Made by a program: the position numbers and the translations under genes. 64,000 nt of DNA from JAGXTF01 sp044224315 (GTDB lineage: Bacteria > Bacteroidota > Bacteroidia > NS11-12g > UBA955): the NCBI GenBank assembly GCA_044224315.1, contig JBGAKR010000001.1:806001-870000 (forward strand). The letters are read 5' to 3'. The notes below the pieces were generated by a model. That model was not told the origin of the DNA. It saw only the letters and a list, made by a program, of their open reading frames with translations, and searched no databases. Below are positions 26,325 through 34,045 of this stretch, in pieces; position 1 is the first letter of the stretch, and each line of letters begins with the position of its first letter.

Positions 26325-26939
26325 CTATTTGAACCATGTGCTAAGTTTCTCATCGTATTCATTTTCATATAAAAAGTGAAGACACTCTTTAATGTAGTTC
26401 AAACTTCTACCATCTTTGTAATAGACAACTATCCCCGCTATTTTATCTTTTTCCTTTTTGAATTTTGTTTTAAATATACCTGATTTAACATATATTTTGT
26501 TCGTTAGTGTAAAAAATAAACTAAATAAATCTGGATCTTCAAATGCACTTTTGTGCTGATTTACATAAGAATCTAAACTATCTATATTAAAACTGGTTGC
26601 ATCAACAAATCCTAGCCGATTGCATAAAATATTGGTTAAGGTATCAATAGAAAATTGAAAATAATTGTAATTATAAACCATTCCGAAATCAATTCCATCA
26701 ACCGCAGTATCGGGTTTTGTCAGTTCCAGTTCCCATTCTTTAAGAATGGAATCATCTGAAAAAATTAAAGCCTTTCCGTTTTCTTCATTCCCGGGAGGCA
26801 TTGCCAATACCCTTCCATCAGTTAAAAGATACACTTCTGACATGACCAAATCTTCGTATTTATACAATCGTTTCAGAGCAAGGCTGCACTTAAGAGAATC
26901 AGCAACCCGAAAGGATAGTGTATCATATTCATTTTTCAT
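26325..26939 (-). CDS. Hypothetical cytosolic protein, orphan accessory gene
   Basis: A 204-aa protein without signal peptide or membrane segment; mixed alpha/beta, acidic in the middle (FSIDTLTNILCNRLGFVDA, YVNQHKSAFEDPDLFSLFF) with a basic C-terminal part (GIFKTKFKKEKDKIAG). No family recognised. It has its own promoter: a perfect -7 box (TACATTTG) on the minus strand at 26960-26967, 20 nt before the ATG. It is AT-rich like the RHS operon's accessory part, stands alone between repeats, and could be an orphan immunity-type gene; that is speculation from context. Confidence 0.6.
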   Translation of the reverse strand: MKNEYDTLSFRVADSLKCSLALKRLYKYEDLVMSEVYLLTDGRVLAMPPGNEENGKALIFSDDSILKEWELELTKPDTAVDGIDFGMVYNYNYFQFSIDTLTNILCNRLGFVDATSFNIDSLDSYVNQHKSAFEDPDLFSLFFTLTNKIYVKSGIFKTKFKKEKDKIAGIVVYYKDGRSLNYIKECLHFLYENEYDEKLSTWFK

Positions 26940-26959
26940 TGGCGTTTAATTTAAAGTGG

Positions 26960-26967
26960 CAAATGTA
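26960..26967 (-). promoter_or_regulatory. Bacteroidota -7 promoter box for the 204-aa gene
   Basis: TACATTTG on the minus strand fits TAnnTTTG exactly; 20 nt separate it from the start codon. A TTTTTG run 23 nt upstream of the box could serve as the -33 element, at slightly long spacing. Confidence 0.55.
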
Positions 26968-27020
26968 GTTCTTGTTAAAGTAATAAATAACAAAAATATA
27001 AAACCCTTAATATACATAAT

Positions 27021-27260
27021 TTCTTCCCCCTGTTGGTCTTCCTCCCAACCAATTCAATACCCCTCCCGCGGTTTGGTCTTGCCGGTGGAAGGCAGTGCGG
27101 CGGACCAACCACTTTGTATCATTAATAATGTCCAATGTCATTCATATATTTAATTTAAACAAACGTAAGTTTATCTATTCGAAAATAGCATTTGTCTCGA
27201 ATATTTCAAATCCTTTCAGAAAAACATTGGGGATGTTGTAAAATCAAACTCGAAGGGATC
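27021..27260 (-). repeat. MITE-like dispersed repeat, copy 1
   Basis: About 240 bp matching 28063-28310. Shared landmarks are TTCTTCCCCC, GTTGGTCTTCCTC, GGCAGTGCGGCGGACCAACC, ATAGCATTTGTCTCGAATAT and AAAACATTGGGGATG. Inverted arms GTTGGTC (27032-27038) and GACCAAC (27103-27109) could form a long hairpin. On the minus strand the core reads WLVRRTAF and WLGGRPTGGR, as in copy 2, but stops interrupt the frame upstream. Confidence 0.75.
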
Positions 27261-27312
27261 GACGCTTGCTACTATCCCAAAACCAAGGTAAATTGCTATT
27301 TCACATGTGCTA

Positions 27313-27765
27313 CTAATTCATAATATTAAATTCTTTCTCATCAACCAACTTTGCACTATCCGGATATATTTCCTTTAGCAATTTAAATTCTTCTAAACTT
27401 CTAACTAACAGAACATAATCCAAACCCTCTTTATATAAAATATAATATTTTTTATTATGGTCATACGAAGTTAATTTGGCCCAATCTCCACAACCGAAAG
27501 AAAAATCTGCTGTATCAAGAATCCCATTTTTTAAATATGCTATCCTTGTGCTCGGTGACCTTGCACCAATAGAAATAAAATATCCTCTTGAACATTTAAT
27601 TGCACTATCATTGGAATGCTTTTTAAAGTTCTCCAAGTTATTACAATCATGTACATTAATGATGTAAATAAAAATTAAATAAATTAAAATTCCTAAAAAT
27701 ATTCCAAAAATATACTTTTTTGAATATTTCAGGATTTTTGCCTTAGTATTATTTTTACTTTTCAT
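27313..27765 (-). CDS. Membrane-anchored small protein, orphan accessory gene
   Basis: A 150-aa protein starting at ATG 27765 (an upstream in-frame start at 27810 falls inside the preceding frame and is less likely). Basic N-terminus (MKSKNNTKAKILKYSKK), one transmembrane segment (IFGIFLGILIYLIFIYII), then ~110 extracytoplasmic residues with Cys pairs (HDCNN, IKCSRG, FGCGDW). The ATG overlaps the end of the 146-aa frame by 11 nt, suggesting translational coupling. No family recognised. A single-pass protein directly after a decayed module in an RHS-rich region resembles an immunity protein for a membrane-acting toxin (inference). Confidence 0.65.
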   Translation of the reverse strand: MKSKNNTKAKILKYSKKYIFGIFLGILIYLIFIYIINVHDCNNLENFKKHSNDSAIKCSRGYFISIGARSPSTRIAYLKNGILDTADFSFGCGDWAKLTSYDHNKKYYILYKEGLDYVLLVRSLEEFKLLKEIYPDSAKLVDEKEFNIMN

Positions 27766-28195
27766 AAAACAATGTAATTCCAATCCCAATGCCTGTATAA
27801 GCAGTTCCATTTACAAAGTTATGGACTCCGTTTAACAAATTAATCTGATAATTAGTAGGTTTAATATTAAAATCTAATTTATGAGGTTGGATATTATTTA
27901 GTCGATATCCAACAAACTTTCCAATAGTATTTCCAGCAATGTTAGGCAAGGATGATTTTACATCAGTTAAATCTGAATTGACCTTTTTTGTACTTGAGAA
28001 AGAGCTAAATTTAATATAGGCAGAACTACCGAATACAATAAGGGCGGCAGAACGAAAGTTTTTTCTTCCCCCGGTTGGTCTTCCTCTCAACCAATCAAAT
28101 ACCTCACCCCTCCTGCCATTAGGTCTTGTGCGCTGGAAAGCAGTGCGGCGGACCAACCGCTTTTTATCCTGTGTAAAGCCTAATTTCATTCCCAT
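27755..28195 (-). CDS. Chimeric 146-aa frame, N-terminus made of a repeat; possible toxin-tail remnant
   Basis: The first ~50 residues (LVRRTAFQRTRPNGRR, WLRGRPTGGRK) are encoded by the MITE-like repeat copy at 28063-28310, so they are unlikely to be ancestral coding sequence. Residues ~50-146 (SSLPNIAGNTIGKFVGY, NFVNGTAYTGIGIGITLFYEK) are Gly-rich and end with aromatic residues, like the C-terminal tail of a larger secreted or RHS-linked protein. It overlaps the 150-aa downstream gene by 11 nt, an arrangement typical of toxin-tail/immunity pairs. It may be a truncated gene captured behind a repeat. Expression is uncertain. Confidence 0.4.
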   Translation of the reverse strand: MGMKLGFTQDKKRLVRRTAFQRTRPNGRRGEVFDWLRGRPTGGRKNFRSAALIVFGSSAYIKFSSFSSTKKVNSDLTDVKSSLPNIAGNTIGKFVGYRLNNIQPHKLDFNIKPTNYQINLLNGVHNFVNGTAYTGIGIGITLFYEK

Positions 28196-28310
28196 ATTTA
28201 ATTCAAAAAAACAGTAAGTTTATTACTTCTAAAATAGCATTTGTCTCGAATATTTCAAAACCTAACAGGAAAACATTGGGGATGCTGTTAAAAACAAACC
28301 TGTAGGGGTC
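28063..28310 (-). repeat. MITE-like dispersed repeat, copy 2
   Basis: Second copy of the unit at 27021-27260. Inverted arms are perfect over 9 bp: CGGTTGGTC (28072-28080) and GACCAACCG (28151-28159). The conserved outer segment (ATAGCATTTGTCTCGAATAT, AAAACATTGGGGATG) is also present. The copy ends against the REP-like palindrome at 28302-28329. Confidence 0.75.
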
Positions 28311-28329
28311 GGTCGCGACCGACCCTTAC
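28302..28329. repeat. REP-like 20-bp perfect palindrome
   Basis: GGGTCGGTCGCGACCGACCC at 28306-28325 is a perfect palindrome flanked by GTAG and TTAC, which extend the symmetry by three of four bases. It is GC-rich in an AT-rich spacer, as expected for REP/small-hairpin repeats of Bacteroidota. It lies between the 124-aa gene and the 146-aa frame and might also act as a terminator or transcript stabiliser. Confidence 0.7.
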
Positions 28330-28347
28330 GGGGGTTAATTAAATATC

Positions 28348-28722
28348 TCATTTTTTATATTTAACTGTAAGGATCAATTCAATATGTTTGGGAGGGGGTT
28401 GGGTTTTATGAACCTGACTTAATGTTAGTTCCTGGTTGCGGATTTCAAATCGATACTGCCTTACCCGGTTGTCTTCTTGCACATTTAAAATATTCGCTGA
28501 ATCAACCCAATACGCCCTTTTTTGTGGCTCTAAATTATGCACAATTTCCATTGTATCCTTGCTGAACCTGATCTGAATAGCAGAATCTGAAAGAAAAGAA
28601 TTCTTTTTAGAATACCATTTGCCAATCAAATCAGGCTGGATTGGAAAGTGCATTGCACAAATACCCGTAGCAATTATATTCAACAATGCCACTCCAAGAA
28701 AAAGTAAAACTTTGGTTTTCAT
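28348..28722 (-). CDS. Small secreted lipocalin-like protein
   Basis: A 124-aa protein with signal peptide (VLLFLGVALLNIIATGICA). The mature part has the pattern of small Bacteroidota lipocalin-like proteins: LIGKWYSKKN near the start, then strands (IQIRFSKDTMEIVHN, YRFEIRNQELTLSQV, IELILTVKY). Function unknown. A strong promoter precedes it: a TATATTTG -7 box with TTG 20 bp upstream of it. It is followed by the REP-like palindrome and is probably monocistronic. Confidence 0.65.
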   Translation of the reverse strand: MKTKVLLFLGVALLNIIATGICAMHFPIQPDLIGKWYSKKNSFLSDSAIQIRFSKDTMEIVHNLEPQKRAYWVDSANILNVQEDNRVRQYRFEIRNQELTLSQVHKTQPPPKHIELILTVKYKK

Positions 28723-28758
28723 GTCTTCAATTAAATATTATCAATAAAAAATACAAAA

Positions 28759-28789
28759 CAAATATATTACAACTGTTTCAATAATTCAA
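28759..28789 (-). promoter_or_regulatory. Bacteroidota promoter (-33/-7) for the lipocalin-like gene
   Basis: On the minus strand TTG (28787-28789), a 20-bp spacer and TATATTTG (28759-28766) fit the TTTG/TAnnTTTG consensus. The box lies 36 nt before the ATG at 28722. Confidence 0.6.
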
Positions 28790-29172
28790 CCTATCCCTGC
28801 CGAACCTCAATTAACAGTTGCATTGCTGTTTTGCATTTTTAACCAAATGCAATTCTATCCAAATACCAATTAGGCTCCGTGGCAACTTAACTTCCGAAGG
28901 TCTTTATAATTAATTCCATAACTGAATAGCATCAATTACACATTTCCTTGGTATAAAGACGGTATATCGACGATATAAAGTCGCTGGGATTAGCAAACCG
29001 CGGGTTATTCAGGTCTAGTACTACATAATCCTGAGTACTTTAAATCCCTGCTTATGTTTTCCTTCGCAATTCCACAAATTTTTTCACCGCTAAGCCATTT
29101 CAGGCCAATGCGCTTGCCTTTGTGCAGCAGATATTCTCACTAAAAAAGCATCATTATCCAAAACTTTGGTAC
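28790..29172. other. Intergenic region without recognised gene
   Basis: About 380 bp between two divergent genes. Overlapping short frames exist on both strands around 29090-29412, but they cross the supported 29204 gene and have no coding features. No RNA gene or terminator was recognised. Confidence 0.5.
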
Positions 29173-29180
29173 TATTTTTG
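29173..29180 (+). promoter_or_regulatory. Bacteroidota -7 promoter box upstream of the 120-aa gene
   Basis: TATTTTTG is a perfect TAnnTTTG match located 23 nt before the ATG at 29204. It supports transcription of the small secreted protein and possibly of the efflux operon behind it. Confidence 0.55.
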
Positions 29181-29203
29181 CGCACTGAAGCACGACAGCC
29201 CTT

Positions 29204-29566
29204 ATGAAACCCTTTTCCGTAAAAACTTTCGTTTCCGCCCTGCTGTTGATTCTGGCAATTTTCAGTCCCAGGCAATCTGCCGGGTCTGTGCATTCTGTAT
29301 TAACCATTGCCAACTGCCCCTGCCACTTTCATTCACACCTTACCGAAGGCAAATCCACCGTTCCTGTATTGCTTTTCTTCGCCGAAGAAAACAACAACAA
29401 CGAAGACGATGAAACCTGCGCCAAAAAAGTGTGTGCAAAGATTCTGCACGGAGCCGGTTTGCAGCCAGAAACACAACTCACCTACCTCTATAAAGCATGG
29501 GGTAGCCGCAATTTAACCCCTTCAAACACCCCGATTTTCATTCGGAACGGTGTTTTTCGTATTTAA
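29204..29566 (+). CDS. Small secreted protein upstream of the efflux operon
   Basis: A 120-aa protein with signal peptide (VSALLLILAIFSPRQSAG). The mature part contains CPCHFHSH, an acidic run (AEENNNNEDDE) and a Cys pair (CAKKVCAK); the His/Cys/acid content could bind metal, but no family is recognised. A perfect -7 box lies 23 nt upstream. The RND adaptor gene starts 168 nt downstream, so it may be a regulatory or sensory companion of the pump (inference). Confidence 0.6.
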   Translation: MKPFSVKTFVSALLLILAIFSPRQSAGSVHSVLTIANCPCHFHSHLTEGKSTVPVLLFFAEENNNNEDDETCAKKVCAKILHGAGLQPETQLTYLYKAWGSRNLTPSNTPIFIRNGVFRI

Positions 29567-29734
29567 AAACGCATTCATTTTTATCCATTTTCCGCATTAC
29601 AGCTTACTCTGCCTGTAATGTTAGGAAACCCATGCCCATACTCAATGATTTGTGGCACTGGCATCCCTGTGTTCAGTAAATATTACTGCACCAAATAGCA
29701 GAGAAAATCACCCCTTTTTACACTCAAAATAAAA

Positions 29735-30820
29735 ATGAAAAAAAGCACCCTAATTGTGGCCATTTCTGCTGCACTGTTCAGCACAGCTTGCCACTCAAAA
29801 AAAGATGAATTAAACAACGAAAAAACAAAATTCGTTGTCACCAGTCCGGTGGTAAAAGACACCACCATTCTGCAACAATATGTTTGCCAGATAAAATCCA
29901 TCCAACACATTGAACTCCGTGCCCTGGAAAGGGGATACCTGCAGGAAATTTATGTGGATGAAGGGCAATCGGTAAAAAAAGGCCAACGCATGTTTAAAAT
30001 TATGCCCATGGTGTATCAGGCCGAATTTGAAAAAGCTGAAGCCGAAGCCAATTACGCATTAATTGAATATAAAAACACCAAAGCCCTGGCCGATAGCAAT
30101 GTGGTATCACCCAATGAATTATCACTGGCAAAAGCCCGCTACGACAAGGCCCGCGCCGAAATGCAATTGGCCCGCACCCACCTGCAGTTTACCGATATCA
30201 GCGCACCATTCGACGGTATTATGGATCACTTTTATGCCCGAAAAGGCAGCCTGATTGATGAGGGAGATTTGCTTACCACCATTTCGGATAACAGCAAAAT
30301 GTGGGTTTATTTTAATGTGCCCGAAGCGGTGTATTTAAATCACAAATTGCGTTCAAACCGAGACAGCGCAATTAAAGTAACCCTGCTGATGGCCAACCAG
30401 GAAGTTTTTCCCTATCCGGGTTTTGTAAAAACCATTGAAGCTGATTTTAACAATGAAACCGGAAATATTGATTTCCGCGCCACATTTCCAAACCCCGAGG
30501 GCCTGCTGCGACATGGTGAAACCGGCAATATTCAAATGCCTGTGATACTAAAAAATGCAGTAATTATTCCGCAAAAAGCCACATTTGAAGTGCTGGAAAA
30601 GAAATACATTTTTGTGGTGGATGCCAACAATGTAGTACACCAGCGCGAGATAAGCATAGCAGCCGAAATGCCAGATTTGTATGTAATTAAATCGGGATTA
30701 AAACCCAACGAAAAAATACTGCTGGAAGGGTTGAGAAAAGTGGCTGATAATGAGAAAATCAGCTTTGAATATAAAGACCCCAAAACCGCCATGGGCGAGC
30801 TAAAAGTGTATGTTGAATAA
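29735..30820 (+). CDS. RND efflux periplasmic adaptor (membrane fusion protein)
   Basis: A 361-aa lipoprotein (lipobox FSTAC, Cys18). It has the MFP order: barrel/lipoyl half (IKSIQHIELRALERGYLQEI, VDEGQSVKKGQRMFKI), alpha-hairpin (residues ~90-145, EAEANYALIEY ... LAKARYDKARAEMQLARTHL), second lipoyl half (ISAPFDGIMD, ARKGSLIDEGDLLTTI), then a beta-barrel with VYFNVPE. AcrA-type adaptors link the inner-membrane pump to the outer-membrane channel. The pump gene follows after 18 nt and the channel gene overlaps the pump, giving a complete tripartite operon. The substrate cannot be told from sequence. Confidence 0.95.
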   Translation: MKKSTLIVAISAALFSTACHSKKDELNNEKTKFVVTSPVVKDTTILQQYVCQIKSIQHIELRALERGYLQEIYVDEGQSVKKGQRMFKIMPMVYQAEFEKAEAEANYALIEYKNTKALADSNVVSPNELSLAKARYDKARAEMQLARTHLQFTDISAPFDGIMDHFYARKGSLIDEGDLLTTISDNSKMWVYFNVPEAVYLNHKLRSNRDSAIKVTLLMANQEVFPYPGFVKTIEADFNNETGNIDFRATFPNPEGLLRHGETGNIQMPVILKNAVIIPQKATFEVLEKKYIFVVDANNVVHQREISIAAEMPDLYVIKSGLKPNEKILLEGLRKVADNEKISFEYKDPKTAMGELKVYVE

Positions 30821-30838
30821 TTCATAAAAAACAGCATT

Positions 30839-33800
30839 ATGTTTAGCAAATTTATTAAAAGGCCGGTACTTGCCATTGTGCTATCGGTTGTAATAGTTTT
30901 TATGGGTGTATTATCCATCAAAACATTGCCCACTTCCCAATTTCCTGAGATTGCCCCACCGATGGTAATGGTTACAGCCTCGTACCCTGGTGCCAGTGCC
31001 AAAACCCTCATTGAATCGGTAATTATACCACTGGAACAATCCATCAACGGAGCCTGGGGCATGCGCTATATGACCTCGGATGCGACCAGTGCAGGTGAGG
31101 CCAATATTCAAATTGTTTTTAACCCCGGTACCGACCCCAATCAAGCCCTGGTGCAGATTTCAAACCGGGTGGAACAGGTGCGCAACCGACTGCCGGATTT
31201 GGTGCAGCGTGAGGGTGTTATTATCACTCCCATTATGCCAAGTATGCTGATGTATGTAAACCTGTATAGCAAAGACAAGGATGCCAATATGAAATTCCTT
31301 TTCAATTATGCAGGTGTAAATATGATTCCGGAATTGCAGCGTATCAAAGGCATAGGCCAGGCAAGGATTTTGGGGAGCCGTCAATATGCCATGCGCATTT
31401 GGTTGAATCCGGATAGAATGCGTGCCTATAAAATTTCGCCCGATGAAGTTATGCAGGCCATGAGTGAACAAAGCATCATCGGGAAACCCGGCAGGATAGG
31501 CCGTGGCGACGGAAACCGGTCAGAAGCTTTGGAATATGTTTTGGCCTATAGCGACCGTTTCAGCGATGCAAAACAATACGAAAATATCATTGTGAAAGCC
31601 ACACCCAAAGGCGAAATCCTTAGATTAAAAGACATTGCCAAAGTAGATTTAGGCAGCGAATATTATGATATTTATTCAAACCTGAATGAACACCCATCCG
31701 CAGCCATAGTGCTTAAACAAACCTATGGCAGCAATGCAAGTGAAGTAATTGAAAATGTAAAACTCAAACTCGATGAATTAAAAAAATCATTTCCACCCGG
31801 CATGGATTATGAAATTAGTTATGATGTTTCAAAATTCCTGGATGCCTCTACCGAAAATGTATTACACACTTTGCGCGATGCATTTTTTCTGGTTGCATTG
31901 GTGGTATTTATTTTTCTCGGCGATTGGAGATCTACACTGATTCCAACCTTGGCGGTGCCAATTTCACTTATTGGGGCCTTTATTTTTATGCAGGTATTTG
32001 GGCTTACCATCAATATGATTACGCTGTTTGCATTGGTACTTGCAATTGGAATTGTAGTAGACGATGCGATTGTAGTTGTAGAGGCTGTGCATGCCAAGAT
32101 GGAGAAGGCCAATCTTTCGCCATTTCAGGCCGTAAAAAGTGTATTGGGTGAAATTAGCGGCGCCGTAATTGCCATTACTTTATTAATGACCGCGGTATTT
32201 ATTCCGGTGGCATTTATGTCGGGACCGGTGGGTGTTTTTTACCGGCAATTTTCCATTACCATGGCCAGCTCCATTGTGCTCTCAGGCTTGGTGGCACTTA
32301 CACTTACGCCGGTTTTATGTGCCATGATTTTGAAAAATAATCACGGAAAACCACCACGCAAAAATTGGTTAAACCGATTTCTGAATTCATTTAATGTTCT
32401 ATTTGATAAACTCACCGGAAAATACGTTTATTTATTGCGCAAAATTGCACATAGAAAATGGGTTACTGCCGGTTTTTGGGTGGTTTTTGTAGGCGGAATT
32501 ATTTTTGTTTTAACCCTGCTTCCATCCGGATTTATTCCCAGCGAAGACCAGGGCATGGTATACGCCATTATCCAAACCCCGCCGGGTTCTACGCTTGAAC
32601 GTACCAACGATATTTCTCAAAAATTACAGAAATTAATTCTCGAAAAAGTAGAGGGTGTAAAATCCGTTTCATCCATTGCAGGCTACGAGGTATTGACTGA
32701 GGGAAGGGGCTCCAATGCGGGAACCTGCCTGATTAATCTAAAACCCTGGAACGAAAGAAAACATACCGTACCCGAAATAATCTACGAATTGGAAGAAAAA
32801 GCCAAAGAAATTCCCGGTGCCAATATCGAATTTTTCGATCCGCCTGCGGTGCCGGGTTATGGCGCTGCCGGTGGTTTTGCGTTGCAGTTGTTGGATAAAA
32901 CAAACACCGGTGATTACAACCAGTTGGAAAAAGTAAAAACCGAATTTATGGATGCATTAAGTAAACGCAAAGAATTAAGCGGATTGTTTACTTTTTTTAG
33001 CGCCAATTATCCCCAGTACGAAATTGAAATCGACAATCAGCTGGCCATGCAAAAGGGCGTATCCATTGGCAATGCCATGAATACACTTTCCATTTTTGTG
33101 GGTAGTACATACGAATTGGGTTTCATTAAATTTCAACGTTTTTTTAAAGTATTTGTACAGGCATCACCCGAGTTTCGCCGCCTCCCTTCGGATGTGATGA
33201 ACTTATATGTAAAAAATAATCAGGGAGAAATGGTGCCTTTTTCCGCATTCATGCGCATAAAAAAGAAACAAGGTGCCAATGAAATTAACAGGTACAACAT
33301 GTACAACACTGCCGCAATCAGGGGTGCACCAGCCAAAGGATACAGCAGCGGCGAAGCAATAAAAGCAGTGCAGCAGGTGGCGGCGGCAACCTTGCCCCAC
33401 GGATTTGATATCGACTGGGCGGCCCTGTCGTATGACGAGGTGCGCCGCGGCAATGAAGCGTTAATTATTTTCCTCATTGTACTGGCATTTGTATATTTTG
33501 TACTGGCCGCACAATACGAAAGTTTTATACTGCCTTTTGCTGTAGTATTATCACTTCCAGCAGGTGTTTTTGGTTCGTTTATGATGCTTAAAATTATGGG
33601 CCTTGCAAACGACATTTATGCCCAGGTAGGCTTAGTGATGCTGGTAGGATTACTGGGTAAAAATGCTGTATTAATTGTAGAATTTGCCGTGCAAAAACAC
33701 AAAGAAGGGGCCAGTGTTTTAGAAGCCGCCATAGAAGGGGCCAAGGTACGTTTTCGCCCGATTTTAATGACCTCGTTTGCCTTTATTGCCGGCTTGTTGC

Positions 33801-34045
33801 CCCTTGTTTTTGCGCATGGAGCCGGGGCCATTGGCAATCGCACTATCGGAACATCGGCCCTGGGGGGTATGCTGTTTGGTACCATTTTCGGGGTGATAAT
33901 TGTACCCGGTTTGTACTACATTTTTGGTCGCATTGCCGAAGGCCGACAATTGATCAAAGACGAAGAAGAGAGCTCATTAACGGAAGATTTTGTGCATAAA
34001 ATCGACGCATTCCCACAAGATAAAACCGAATACGATTATGAATAA
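30839..34045 (+). CDS. RND-family multidrug efflux pump (HAE1/AcrB type)
   Basis: A 1068-aa inner-membrane proton antiporter. It starts KFIKRPVLAIVLSVVIVFMG as HAE1 pumps do, has two large periplasmic loops and twelve membrane segments in two halves. The proton-relay aspartates of TM4 are present (GIVVDDAIVVVEAV), and the second-half signature GLLGKNAVLIVEFA is intact. The length is normal for AcrB relatives. It is the middle gene of the adaptor-pump-channel operon; its last codons overlap the start of the TolC-like gene (ATG 34038). Confidence 0.96.
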   Translation: MFSKFIKRPVLAIVLSVVIVFMGVLSIKTLPTSQFPEIAPPMVMVTASYPGASAKTLIESVIIPLEQSINGAWGMRYMTSDATSAGEANIQIVFNPGTDPNQALVQISNRVEQVRNRLPDLVQREGVIITPIMPSMLMYVNLYSKDKDANMKFLFNYAGVNMIPELQRIKGIGQARILGSRQYAMRIWLNPDRMRAYKISPDEVMQAMSEQSIIGKPGRIGRGDGNRSEALEYVLAYSDRFSDAKQYENIIVKATPKGEILRLKDIAKVDLGSEYYDIYSNLNEHPSAAIVLKQTYGSNASEVIENVKLKLDELKKSFPPGMDYEISYDVSKFLDASTENVLHTLRDAFFLVALVVFIFLGDWRSTLIPTLAVPISLIGAFIFMQVFGLTINMITLFALVLAIGIVVDDAIVVVEAVHAKMEKANLSPFQAVKSVLGEISGAVIAITLLMTAVFIPVAFMSGPVGVFYRQFSITMASSIVLSGLVALTLTPVLCAMILKNNHGKPPRKNWLNRFLNSFNVLFDKLTGKYVYLLRKIAHRKWVTAGFWVVFVGGIIFVLTLLPSGFIPSEDQGMVYAIIQTPPGSTLERTNDISQKLQKLILEKVEGVKSVSSIAGYEVLTEGRGSNAGTCLINLKPWNERKHTVPEIIYELEEKAKEIPGANIEFFDPPAVPGYGAAGGFALQLLDKTNTGDYNQLEKVKTEFMDALSKRKELSGLFTFFSANYPQYEIEIDNQLAMQKGVSIGNAMNTLSIFVGSTYELGFIKFQRFFKVFVQASPEFRRLPSDVMNLYVKNNQGEMVPFSAFMRIKKKQGANEINRYNMYNTAAIRGAPAKGYSSGEAIKAVQQVAAATLPHGFDIDWAALSYDEVRRGNEALIIFLIVLAFVYFVLAAQYESFILPFAVVLSLPAGVFGSFMMLKIMGLANDIYAQVGLVMLVGLLGKNAVLIVEFAVQKHKEGASVLEAAIEGAKVRFRPILMTSFAFIAGLLPLVFAHGAGAIGNRTIGTSALGGMLFGTIFGVIIVPGLYYIFGRIAEGRQLIKDEEESSLTEDFVHKIDAFPQDKTEYDYE

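Noticed and set aside
33990..34037. N-terminal extension of the TolC-like protein
   Set aside because: Lies wholly inside the pump gene; the lipoprotein signal begins at ATG 34038.
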